Assembly (NCBI RefSeq): GCF_002157625.1
Contig: NZ_BDMM01000005.1
Location: 270,838-334,837, forward strand
Direction: 5' to 3'
DNA from: Brevundimonas sp. SH203
GTDB taxonomy: Bacteria; Pseudomonadota; Alphaproteobacteria; Caulobacterales; Caulobacteraceae
DNA: 64,000 nt
Shown here: piece after piece, positions 56,993 through 64,000 of the stretch
Layout of the letters: every line of letters begins with the position of its first letter
Numbering within the stretch: the stretch's first letter is position 1
Translations under genes and position numbers: made by a program
Notes under the pieces: model-generated
What the model was told of the DNA's origin: nothing
Databases searched by the model: none
Seen by the model: the letters and a program-made list of their open reading frames with translations, nothing else

Positions 56993-57687
56993 TGGGCAAG
57001 GGACGCAAGCGGGGGCGTCGGGTTCTGCTGATCGTGCTGGCGATCGTGGTGCTGTTCCCGATCGCCGGCGTGCTGATCGTGGCGGTCGTGCCGCCGCCGC
57101 CGACCCTTCTGATGCTGCGCCAGGCCGTGCGGGGCGAGGGGGTGGATTATCAGTGGCGCGGGCTGAACCGCATCTCTCCCAACCTGGTCAACGCCGCCAT
57201 CGCCGCCGAGGACGCCCGGTTCTGCAGCCACCACGGCTTCGACATGGACGCCATCCAGAAGGCGCTGGACCACAACGCCGAGGGCGGGCGCATCCGGGGC
57301 GGTTCGACCATCAGCCAGCAGACGGCCAAGAACGTCTTCCTGTGGCCCGGCCGCGACTGGGTCCGCAAGGGGCTGGAGGCGGGCTACACCGTGCTGATCG
57401 AGGCGGTCTGGTCCAAGCGGCGGATCATGGAGGTCTATCTGAACGTGGTGGAATGGGCGCCCGGCGTCTATGGCGCCCAGGCCGCGTCGCGTCACTGGTT
57501 CGGCAAGGATGCGGCGGACCTCAGCCCGCGCGAGGCGGCGCGTCTCGCCGCCATCCTGCCCGCCCCGCGCCGCTATGAAGCGGCCGATCCCGGCCCCTAT
57601 GTGCGTCGCCGGGCCGCGCGCGTTCAGGCGGCGATGGGAGCGGTGCGGAACCAGGGCCTGAACGCCTGCGTCGTCGGCCGGGGCTGA
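56992..57687 (+). CDS. mtgA: monofunctional biosynthetic peptidoglycan transglycosylase
   Basis: A 231-residue GT51 enzyme that polymerises glycan strands from lipid II. An N-terminal membrane helix (VLLIVLAIVVLFPIAGVLIVAVV, about residues 9-31) anchors it with the catalytic domain in the periplasm. GT51 motifs are complete: AAEDARFCSHHGFD (catalytic Glu), GGSTISQQTAKNVFLWPGR, KRRIMEVYLNVVEW and ARLAAILPAPRRY. No transpeptidase domain. It overlaps the WD40 gene by one base. Confidence 0.96.
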   Translation: MGKGRKRGRRVLLIVLAIVVLFPIAGVLIVAVVPPPPTLLMLRQAVRGEGVDYQWRGLNRISPNLVNAAIAAEDARFCSHHGFDMDAIQKALDHNAEGGRIRGGSTISQQTAKNVFLWPGRDWVRKGLEAGYTVLIEAVWSKRRIMEVYLNVVEWAPGVYGAQAASRHWFGKDAADLSPREAARLAAILPAPRRYEAADPGPYVRRRAARVQAAMGAVRNQGLNACVVGRG

Positions 57688-57751
57688 ACCGCCGCGCTTG
57701 ACGCGCGACCGGGCCTCGCCTCTCCTGCGCGCGCTGTTCAGGAGATCCATC

Positions 57752-59647
57752 ATGAAGCGTCAGATGATGACCGCCGTCGCGGTCTGCGCCCTCGCCTTCG
57801 CCGCCGGCTGCGCCAGCACCCCCGAGACCGAAGCGCGCGCCGCGGGCGCCGAGCAGACCGCCTCGACCCCGGCCGCGCCCGCCGTCGGCGGCCTGCGCGC
57901 CGACTATCCGATCACCGCCGAGGGCGCGACCGCCTTCATCGCCGACGCCGAAACCAGGATGGCCGAGGTCAGCGAATATGTCGCCCGCATCCAGTGGGCG
58001 CGCGCCACCAACATCACCTTCGACACCATGTGGCTGGAGTCCAAGGCCAACGCCGAGGCGACCGAGCTTCAGGTCCGAATGGCCAACCAGGCCGCCAGGT
58101 TCAACGCCGTTCAGGTCGATCCCGTCGTGCGGCGCAAGCTGGACCTGCTGCGGCTGGGGCTGGTGCTGCCGGCGCCCAACCGGCCGGGCGCGGCGAACGA
58201 ACTGGCGCAGCTGACCACCCGTCTGGATTCGACCTATTCGACCGGCAAGTTCGACTTCAAGGGCCGCAAGATCACCCTGGACGAGGCCTCGCTGATCCTG
58301 GCCGACAGCCGCGATCCCGAAGAGACCAAGGCGCTGTACGAAGGCTGGCGCACCATTTCGCCGGTCATGCGCGACGACTACGCCCGGATGGTCGAGATCG
58401 CCAACGAAGGCTCGCGCGAGCTGGGCTTCGCCGACACCGGCGCCCTGTGGCGGTCGGGCTACGACATGCCCGCCGACGATTTCGCCGCCGAGACCGACCG
58501 ACTGTGGGAACAGGTCAAACCCTTCTACGAGAACCTGCACTGCTATGTGCGCGCCCGGCTGAACGCCAAATATGGCGATGCGGTCCAGCCGGACCACGGC
58601 CCGATCCGCGCCGACCTGTTGGGCAATATGTGGTCCCAGCAGTGGGGCAATATCTATGATGTGGTGGCCCCGGCGACCGGCGGCGCCTCAAGCTACGACC
58701 TGACCGAACTGCTGAAGGCCGCCGATTACGACGCGACCAGGATGGTCAGGACGGGCGAGGGCTTCTATGTCTCGCTGGGCCTCGATCCCCTGCCCGAGAC
58801 CTTCTGGGAGCGCAGCCAGATCACCCGTCCGCGCGACCGCGAGGTGGTCTGCCACGCCTCGGCCTGGGACCTGGACAACGCCGACGACATCCGCATCAAG
58901 ATGTGCACCAACGTCAATGGCGACGACTTCTACACCGTCCACCACGAACTGGGTCACAACTACTATCAGCGGGCCTACAAGAACCAGCCGATGCTGTTCA
59001 GGAACGGAGCCAACGACGGCTTCCACGAGGCCATCGGCGACTTCGTCGGCCTGTCGGCCCTGACGCCGACCTATCTGAACCAGATCGGCCTGTTGAAGAC
59101 CACGCCGGGCGACGACGAGGACATTCCCTTCCTGCTGAAGATGGCGCTGGACAAGATCGCCTTCCTGCCGTTCGGCCTGATGGTCGACCGCTGGCGCTGG
59201 GACGTCTTCTCGGGCCAGACGACGCCGGCCCAGTACAACACCGCCTGGACGGCCGACATGCTGCAGTACCAGGGTCTGGTCCCGCCCGGCCCGCGTCCCG
59301 CCAACGCCTTCGATCCCGGCGCCAAATACCATGTGCCGGGCAACACGCCCTATACACGCTACTTCCTGGCGGCCATCTATCAGTTCCAGTTCCAGCGCGC
59401 GGCCTGCAAACAGGCGGGCTGGACCGGGCCGCTGCACCGCTGCTCTGTCTATGGCAACAAGCCGGTGGGAGAGCGTTTCAACGCCATGCTGCAGATGGGC
59501 CAGTCGCGCCCGTGGCAGGAGGCGATGAAGGCCTTCACCGGCGACGACGGCAACGACGCCTCGGCCATCGCCGACTATTTTGCGCCGCTGAACGTCTGGC
59601 TGGAGCAGCAGAACCGCGGTCATCAGTGCGGATGGAGCGCCGCCTGA
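57752..59647 (+). CDS. M2-family peptidyl-dipeptidase (angiotensin-converting-enzyme-like) lipoprotein
   Basis: A 631-residue zinc peptidase. ATG 57752 has AGGAG seven bases upstream and yields a lipoprotein signal, MKRQMMTAVAVCALAFAAGC (Cys20); the longer frame adds 18 unrelated residues. Zinc ligands are H398 and H402 in VHHELGHNYYQ and E426 in GFHEAIGD; E399 is the catalytic base. The length and the FYVSLGLDPLPETFWERS region fit the ACE family, which removes C-terminal dipeptides. It is probably an envelope enzyme for peptide nutrition or processing. Such bacterial ACE homologues are found mainly in some proteobacteria. Confidence 0.93.
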   Translation: MKRQMMTAVAVCALAFAAGCASTPETEARAAGAEQTASTPAAPAVGGLRADYPITAEGATAFIADAETRMAEVSEYVARIQWARATNITFDTMWLESKANAEATELQVRMANQAARFNAVQVDPVVRRKLDLLRLGLVLPAPNRPGAANELAQLTTRLDSTYSTGKFDFKGRKITLDEASLILADSRDPEETKALYEGWRTISPVMRDDYARMVEIANEGSRELGFADTGALWRSGYDMPADDFAAETDRLWEQVKPFYENLHCYVRARLNAKYGDAVQPDHGPIRADLLGNMWSQQWGNIYDVVAPATGGASSYDLTELLKAADYDATRMVRTGEGFYVSLGLDPLPETFWERSQITRPRDREVVCHASAWDLDNADDIRIKMCTNVNGDDFYTVHHELGHNYYQRAYKNQPMLFRNGANDGFHEAIGDFVGLSALTPTYLNQIGLLKTTPGDDEDIPFLLKMALDKIAFLPFGLMVDRWRWDVFSGQTTPAQYNTAWTADMLQYQGLVPPGPRPANAFDPGAKYHVPGNTPYTRYFLAAIYQFQFQRAACKQAGWTGPLHRCSVYGNKPVGERFNAMLQMGQSRPWQEAMKAFTGDDGNDASAIADYFAPLNVWLEQQNRGHQCGWSAA

Positions 59648-59725
59648 CCGACGGACGCCGTTAACCCTTCCCCATGAGCGTTACCTTAACCGCCCGGCGC
59701 CAGACTGCCGGCTGATCGGGCGGTC

Positions 59726-61669
59726 ATGCGGCCGGCCGCGCCCATGGGGATGATCTTGGCGAACGCTTCCACACTGATCGGCCGAAGCCTGCGCGGGCTG
59801 CGCGACCTGGCGTCTCGTCTGGGCGCGGATCGCGGCGGCAATGTCGTGATGATCTTCGCCCTGGTCATGCCGGCCCTGGTCATGATCACCCTGGGCGGGA
59901 TCGACCTGAACCGCATCACGACGGTCAAGGCGCGGGTGCAGGACGCGCTGGACGCAGCGACCCTGGCGGCCGCGCGGTCGTCCTATACGGACCCGAGCGA
60001 CCTTCAGAAGGTGGCCGTGGTCGCCCTCAGGGCCAATCTGCGCGGCGCCTCGGTCGAACCCTTCGCCGACAGCGACGTCAAGATCGTGCTGACCAAGGAT
60101 CAGGTGGTCATCGCCGACATGCGGGTGCAGGTGAAGACCCTGGTGGCCAATATCGTCCTGCCGCCCTACGGCAAGCTGATGGACGACACCCTGCCGGTCA
60201 ACGTCCACTCCGAGGTCAATCGCTCGTCCAAGGACATCGAGGTCTCGCTGGTGCTGGACATCACCGGGTCGATGGGCGGGAACCGCATCCGCGACCTGAA
60301 GAACGCCGCCAACCAGTTGATCAAGCTGGTGGTGCAGCCGGCGGATAAGCAGACGCCCTATTATTCGCGCATGGCCATCGTGCCCTATTCGATCGGGGTC
60401 AATCTGGGGTCATGGGCCGACGGCGCCAGGGGCGCGCCGATCGACGACACCGCCATCACGAACGCCTCCTGGGCGGCGGCGGCGGCCAAGTCGATCAGCG
60501 GCGTCACCCGCGCCACGCCCGGCGTCGTCACCGCCAACGGCCACGGCCTGACGACCAACGACTATGTCTGGATCAGCGGCGTCGGCGGCATGACCCAGAT
60601 CAACGATCGCGCCTATCGCGTGGTGCGGATCGACGCCAACCGCGTCTCGCTGCAGTATCAATCCGGCGGCGCCTGGTACACGCTGAACACCAACAGCGGC
60701 TACAGCAGCTACAGCTATGGCGGCCAGATCCGCAAATGCACGCGATCCGACTGTTACGTGACCCTCACCTCGCGCAATCACGGCCTGTCCGAGGGCGAGG
60801 GCGTGGACATCTCCGACGTCAGGGGCATGACGGCGCTGAACAACACAAACAACGGCCTCTACGAAGTCTATGAGCGGCCCAGCACCGACACCTTCGTCCT
60901 GCCCGTGGGCGGCGCAGCCTATGCCGACTATTCGGGCGGCGGATCGGTGCAATGCGGCCGGGACGGCTGCGCTATCCGCATCTTCCGCGACGCCCAGTAC
61001 AACCGTCTGACGGTTTTCCAGAACACCACCTGCGTCAGCGAGCGCGCCGGATCGGCCGCCTATACCGACGCGGCGCCGGGTTCGGGGAGCTATGTCGGCC
61101 GCAACTATGCGTCGCCGCGCAACCCCTGCCCGTCGGCCACGATACAGCCGCTGACCTCCAACATCGGCACCCTGACCAATCTGGTGAACGGCCTGTCGGT
61201 GACGGGATCGACGGCGGGCCAGATCGGCCTGGCCTGGGGCTGGTATGCGATCTCCGATCGGTTCAACCGGCTGTGGCCCTCGAACACGGCGGCGGCCTAT
61301 GAGCCGACCAAGGTGTTGAAGGCGGTGATCCTGATGACCGACGGGGAGTTCAACACCCCCTATTGCGGCGGCGTCATCGCGCGCGACGCCGGGTCCGGCT
61401 CGGGCAACTATTACGACAAGATCGCCTGCGACGCGACCAACGGCGACCCGTTCGACCAGGCCGCAAAGCTGTGCGACGGCATCAAGGCCCAGGGCGTGAT
61501 CGTCTATACCGTCGGCTTCTCGATCAATCAGGGCAGCGACGCGGCCCGCATCCTGAGCAGCTGCGCCACCGACAAGGACAAGGCCTTCCTGCCGCAATCG
61601 GGCGCGGACCTGTCCAGCAACTTCCAGGCCATCGGCCGCGACATCACCCGGCTCAGGATCTCGCGCTGA
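59726..61669 (+). CDS. TadG-like pilus assembly protein with vWA domain and FCCH-like repeats
   Basis: A 647-residue protein. Residues ~30-80 are the Tad-type N-terminus: GADRGGNVVMIFALVMPALVMITLGGIDLNR (membrane helix), then QDALDAATLAAARSS. A von Willebrand A fold starts at about 170 with the MIDAS-like DITGSMGG (D178, T180, S182) and resumes after an insertion with KAVILMTDGEFNT and YTVGFSINQ. The insertion (about 255-400) holds two repeats of the E1 FCCH-like type (VVTANGHGLTTNDYVWISGV; VTLTSRNHGLSEGEGVDISDV). Other Tad genes are absent nearby, as is common for TadG-like paralogues. It may act in the envelope on surface attachment. Confidence 0.87.
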   Translation: MRPAAPMGMILANASTLIGRSLRGLRDLASRLGADRGGNVVMIFALVMPALVMITLGGIDLNRITTVKARVQDALDAATLAAARSSYTDPSDLQKVAVVALRANLRGASVEPFADSDVKIVLTKDQVVIADMRVQVKTLVANIVLPPYGKLMDDTLPVNVHSEVNRSSKDIEVSLVLDITGSMGGNRIRDLKNAANQLIKLVVQPADKQTPYYSRMAIVPYSIGVNLGSWADGARGAPIDDTAITNASWAAAAAKSISGVTRATPGVVTANGHGLTTNDYVWISGVGGMTQINDRAYRVVRIDANRVSLQYQSGGAWYTLNTNSGYSSYSYGGQIRKCTRSDCYVTLTSRNHGLSEGEGVDISDVRGMTALNNTNNGLYEVYERPSTDTFVLPVGGAAYADYSGGGSVQCGRDGCAIRIFRDAQYNRLTVFQNTTCVSERAGSAAYTDAAPGSGSYVGRNYASPRNPCPSATIQPLTSNIGTLTNLVNGLSVTGSTAGQIGLAWGWYAISDRFNRLWPSNTAAAYEPTKVLKAVILMTDGEFNTPYCGGVIARDAGSGSGNYYDKIACDATNGDPFDQAAKLCDGIKAQGVIVYTVGFSINQGSDAARILSSCATDKDKAFLPQSGADLSSNFQAIGRDITRLRISR

Positions 61670-61673
61670 TCCG

Positions 61674-62639
61674 TCAGAGCAGGCGGATTTCGCGCAGCCG
61701 CTCGGTCAGATAGTCCTCGGCCAGGATGGTCTTTCCGGCATAGCGGTCGGGATTGTCCGGCGTGATGGCGCTGGGCAGGGTCTCGATCGGGAAGTCCGGG
61801 TTGAAGTGCAGGAAGAAGGGCGTGGAATAGCGGGCGAAGCCGCGCCGTTCCGGGGCCGGATTGACCACCCGGTGCGTCGTCGACGGCAGGACGTGATTGG
61901 TCAGGCGCTGCAGCATGTCGCCGATATTGACGACGAGCGCGCCGGGCGGCGGGGCGATGTCCAGCCAGCTGCCGTCCTTTTCCTTCAGCTGCAGCCCGGC
62001 CTCTTCGGCGCCCAGCAGCAGGGTGATGACATTGATGTCCTCGTGCGCGCCGGCCCGCACGCCCGGCGCATCGGCCGGCACGGGCGGATAGTGCAGCATC
62101 CGCAGCACGCTGTTGCCCATCTCGACCTTGTCGGCGAAGAAATCGTCGCCCAGCTTCAGATAGCGGGCGATGGCGCGCAGAATCCTGGCCCCCAGGGCGT
62201 CCAGATCCTCGAACATGCCGTAGAGATGGTCCCGGAAGCCCTCGATCTCGGTCGGCCAGACATTGTCGCGCATGTAGCGGCGGTAGGGGTGCCCCTCAGG
62301 CAGCTCGCGGCCGACGTGCCAGAACTCCTTGAGATCCACCGTCGTGGCGTCCTTGGCCGCCTCGACCCCGAACGGCGTCAGGCCGCGCGCCCCGCCCGTG
62401 CCCGGCTGGTGATACTGGCGCTTGGTCTCTTCGGGCAGGGCGAAGAAAGCCCTGGCGTCGTCGACGGCGGCGGCGATACGGGCCTCGTCCAGCCCATGAT
62501 CGGCCACAACCGCAAAGCCGAACCGTGAGAAGGAGGCCCCCAGGGCGTCGCTGAACGCCTGGAAATCGGCGTCGTATTGTTTCATCGAAACCGGCGTGAT
62601 GGCGCGGTCCTGCGGGCGGTTGTCCTGGGTCGCGCTCAC
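61674..62639 (-). CDS. isopenicillin N synthase family 2-oxoglutarate/Fe(II) oxygenase
   Basis: A 321-residue non-haem iron oxygenase starting with GTG 62639 (AAGGA eight bases upstream). The N-terminal DIOX_N region (FSRFGFAVVADHGLDEARI) precedes the catalytic jelly roll with the iron ligands in GAHEDINVITLL (HxD) and THRVVNP (distal His), and the 2-oxoglutarate-binding RYSTPFF (R-x-S). It is not a beta-lactam enzyme by context; this family also includes ethylene-forming and general dioxygenases. The substrate is unknown. It is convergent with the TadG-like gene (4 bases apart) and divergent from the OmpA lipoprotein. Confidence 0.88.
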   Translation of the reverse strand: MSATQDNRPQDRAITPVSMKQYDADFQAFSDALGASFSRFGFAVVADHGLDEARIAAAVDDARAFFALPEETKRQYHQPGTGGARGLTPFGVEAAKDATTVDLKEFWHVGRELPEGHPYRRYMRDNVWPTEIEGFRDHLYGMFEDLDALGARILRAIARYLKLGDDFFADKVEMGNSVLRMLHYPPVPADAPGVRAGAHEDINVITLLLGAEEAGLQLKEKDGSWLDIAPPPGALVVNIGDMLQRLTNHVLPSTTHRVVNPAPERRGFARYSTPFFLHFNPDFPIETLPSAITPDNPDRYAGKTILAEDYLTERLREIRLL

Positions 62640-62811
62640 GAGTTTCGTCCTTCGATCAGGGGATGGTGAGCGCCTCCCTTACCCCCAATCCAGGCGATTG
62701 TCAGTTCGCCCGAACGGATGGGCAAGACCGTTCATGCGGCATACAGATTGGAACCTTCACAGTAAGCGTTCGTTTCCGCGCCAGATCGCAAATACGAAGA
62801 GGACCTTATCC

Positions 62812-63486
62812 ATGCGCGCCAAGTTCATCGTCGCCAGCGTCTCCATCGCCGCCCTGCTGGGCGCCGCCGCCTGCACCACCACTGACCCCTATCGCTCCGG
62901 CCCCGTTCGCAACAATACCGGCACGGGCGCCATCGCCGGCGCGCTGGGCGGGGCCCTGCTGGGCTATCTGACCAACACGTCGAGCGGGGAACAAGGCCGC
63001 AAGAACGCCCTGATCGGCGCCGGCGTCGGCGCGCTCGGCGGCGCGGCCGTGGGCCAATATATGGATCGCCAGCAGCGCGCGATGGAATCCCAGCTGTCCG
63101 GCTCGGGCGTCGGCGTGGCGCGTCAGGGCGACACCCTGGTTCTGCGCATGCCGTCGGACGTCACCTTCGCCACCAACCAGTCGTCCATCGATCCCCGCTT
63201 CCTGCCGGTCCTGCAGGACGTGGCCCGCGTGCTGCAGCAGTATGACCAGTCGACCGTCGACGTGATCGGCCACACCGATTCCTCGGGCGGCGACGCGATC
63301 AACCAGCCCCTGTCCGAGCGCCGCGCCAGCAGCGTCGCCTCCGAACTGGTCCGCAACGGCGTTCTGGCCCAGCGCCTCTATGTCGCCGGCAACAGCTCGC
63401 GCAACCCGGTGGCCTCAAACGCCACCGCGGAAGGCAAGGCGATGAACCGCCGCGTGGAAATCCTGATCCGCCCGTTCACCGGCTGA
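62812..63486 (+). CDS. OmpA-family lipoprotein with glycine-zipper domain
   Basis: A 224-residue outer-membrane lipoprotein. Start ATG 62812 has GAGGA eight bases upstream. The signal peptide ends in LLGAAAC (Cys21). Residues ~38-80 form a glycine zipper (GAIAGALGGALLGYL, GAGVGALGGAAVGQY). The C-terminal half is an OmpA-like peptidoglycan-binding domain (VDVIGHTDSSGGDAINQPLSERRASSVASEL in part, ending MNRRVEILIRP), like YiaD. It tethers the outer membrane to the cell wall. A strong terminator follows. Confidence 0.93.
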   Translation: MRAKFIVASVSIAALLGAAACTTTDPYRSGPVRNNTGTGAIAGALGGALLGYLTNTSSGEQGRKNALIGAGVGALGGAAVGQYMDRQQRAMESQLSGSGVGVARQGDTLVLRMPSDVTFATNQSSIDPRFLPVLQDVARVLQQYDQSTVDVIGHTDSSGGDAINQPLSERRASSVASELVRNGVLAQRLYVAGNSSRNPVASNATAEGKAMNRRVEILIRPFTG

Positions 63487-63511
63487 TCCAGACCTGATTC
63501 CGCAAGAACGA

Positions 63512-63541
63512 AGGGCGGCGTCGCGAGACGTCGCCCTTTTT
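63512..63541 (+). terminator. intrinsic terminator of the OmpA lipoprotein gene
   Basis: An 11-bp stem with one G-U pair (arms 63512-63522 and 63527-63537) closes a GCGA tetraloop and is followed by a T-run reaching 63541. It begins 25 bases after the stop codon. Confidence 0.93.
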
Positions 63542-63620
63542 GCATTTCGGTCCCCGCCTACGCTTGCACAGGTTCAGACATCAAGGTTAGCCCTGACGAT
63601 GTCTGCGCAGGAGCGACGCC

Positions 63621-63785
63621 GTGACGCCCGACGACTGGGATTTTGGACAGGGCCTGAAGCTGGCCGGCGTCGCCGTGGTCTGCGCCATCCTGACCGCGAC
63701 CCTCGTAATCGCCATCGGCGAAGCCGCTCTGAACCCGAGGCCGCCCAGCGTGCAGGCATCATCCTCGACGAGTGGATCACAGTGA
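63621..63785 (+). CDS. small single-pass membrane protein
   Basis: A 54-codon ORF starting at GTG 63621, with AGGAG seven bases upstream. The product begins MTPDDWDFGQGLK, then has one hydrophobic helix of about 20 residues (LAGVAVVCAILTATLVIAIG) and a short Pro/Ser tail. It is too short to be seen by length alone, but the good ribosome site, clear membrane helix and position between two terminators support a real gene. Function is unknown. It is in a different frame from a longer shadow ORF beginning at 63599. Confidence 0.6.
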   Translation: MTPDDWDFGQGLKLAGVAVVCAILTATLVIAIGEAALNPRPPSVQASSSTSGSQ

Positions 63786-63792
63786 CGATCCC

Positions 63793-63830
63793 CAAAAACA
63801 GAAACGCCGCCTCCTTTCGGAAGCGGCGTC
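63793..63830 (-). terminator. intrinsic terminator for the minus-strand OmpA-family gene
   Basis: Read on the minus strand, an 11-bp stem (ACGCCGCTTCC with GGAGGCGGCGT, one G-U pair) closes a GAAA tetraloop and is followed by a U-rich tract. It ends transcription from the OmpA-family gene at the right edge. Confidence 0.85.
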
Positions 63831-63855
63831 AAAGTCGTTCGACATCTGATCCTTT

Positions 63856-63889
63856 GGCCGGCCGGTCTGGGTATCCAGACCGGCCGGCC
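63856..63889. repeat. 15-bp perfect inverted repeat after the OmpA-family gene
   Basis: GGCCGGCCGGTCTGG (63856-63870) and its exact complement (63875-63889) flank a 4-base loop. It lies between the OmpA-family stop and the terminator at 63793-63830, and lacks its own U-tract. It probably protects the 3' end of the mRNA or helps termination. Confidence 0.85.
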
Positions 63890-63897
63890 TTGGGGAC

Positions 63898-64000
63898 TTA
63901 GAAGTTGATGTCGATGGTCGCGCGGCGGTTGAGCGGTTCACGCACGCCGTCGGCGGTGGGCTTGGCCAGGTTGGTCTCGCCCTTGCCGTCCAGGGCGATC
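63898..64000 (-). CDS. OmpA-family outer membrane protein (3' end only)
   Basis: Only the last 34 codons are in the window. The product ends GETNLAKPTADGVREPLNRRATIDINF, the end of an OmpA-like peptidoglycan-binding domain (the NRRA-I-I pattern corresponds to NRRVEI). The terminal Phe fits an outer-membrane protein. The 5' part lies beyond base 64000, so the domain layout (beta-barrel OmpA or lipoprotein) cannot be decided. Confidence 0.75.
   Translation of the reverse strand, partial: IALDGKGETNLAKPTADGVREPLNRRATIDINF

Overview
The window is high-GC DNA from an alphaproteobacterium. Gene content and order suggest Caulobacterales, probably Brevundimonas or a close relative. Supporting points are the rsmB-rpe-heparinase-purH string, the rph/hrcA-grpE divergence, PutA without an N-terminal DNA-binding domain next to an Lrp-type PutR, a branched-chain 2-oxoacid dehydrogenase operon with a divergent Lrp regulator, an M2 peptidase, and a TadG-like protein carrying FCCH-like repeats. 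The genus is an inference. I see no rRNA, tRNA, CRISPR array or intact insertion sequence.

Layout. 1-2100: housekeeping dapD (cut by the window edge), a HAD phosphatase and argB, overlapping on the minus strand. 2200-17480: a surface-polysaccharide island, visibly richer in A+T than its flanks. It holds a GDP-D-glycero-D-manno-heptose module (an AGE-family sugar isomerase, a nucleotidyltransferase-phosphatase fusion and a GHMP kinase), three large glycosyltransferases, a decayed methyltransferase gene in very AT-rich DNA, and a capsule-type ABC exporter (KpsM, KpsE and KpsT-like) with an unknown companion. 17600-21300: putA and its divergent regulator. 21420-26320: a GDP-mannose module (mannose-1-phosphate guanylyltransferase fused to an AGE isomerase, a mannosyltransferase-like protein, phosphomannomutase). 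26400-28120: a DUF6894-like protein and two Crp-like regulators. 28100-31430: divergent glmS and glmM (UDP-GlcNAc supply). 31435-34490: a lipoprotein, rph, hrcA and grpE. 34510-37740: a subtilisin-like lipoprotein with an autotransporter-like tail and a Tat-exported dienelactone hydrolase. 37880-46570: purH, heparinase-like, rpe, a RhuM pseudogene on the opposite strand, rsmB and kup. 46740-48015: an Rrf2 regulator and an SDR. 48030-54680: the branched-chain 2-oxoacid dehydrogenase operon, with an unexpected lipoprotein gene and a palindrome pair inside it, and its Lrp regulator. 54720-64000: pirin, a hypothetical protein, a WD40 protein overlapping mtgA, an ACE-like peptidase, TadG-like, a 2OG-Fe(II) oxygenase, an OmpA-type lipoprotein, a small membrane protein, and the end of another OmpA-family gene.

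How it fits together. Two nucleotide-sugar routes, GDP-heptose and GDP-mannose, each include an AGE-family isomerase where a GmhA or a ManA/cupin isomerase would be expected. Their products plausibly feed the glycosyltransferases of the island, and the ABC system would export the polymer. The outer-membrane exporter and GmhA are not in the window. The most interesting hypothesis is that AGE-fold enzymes catalyse the aldose-ketose step in both pathways here.
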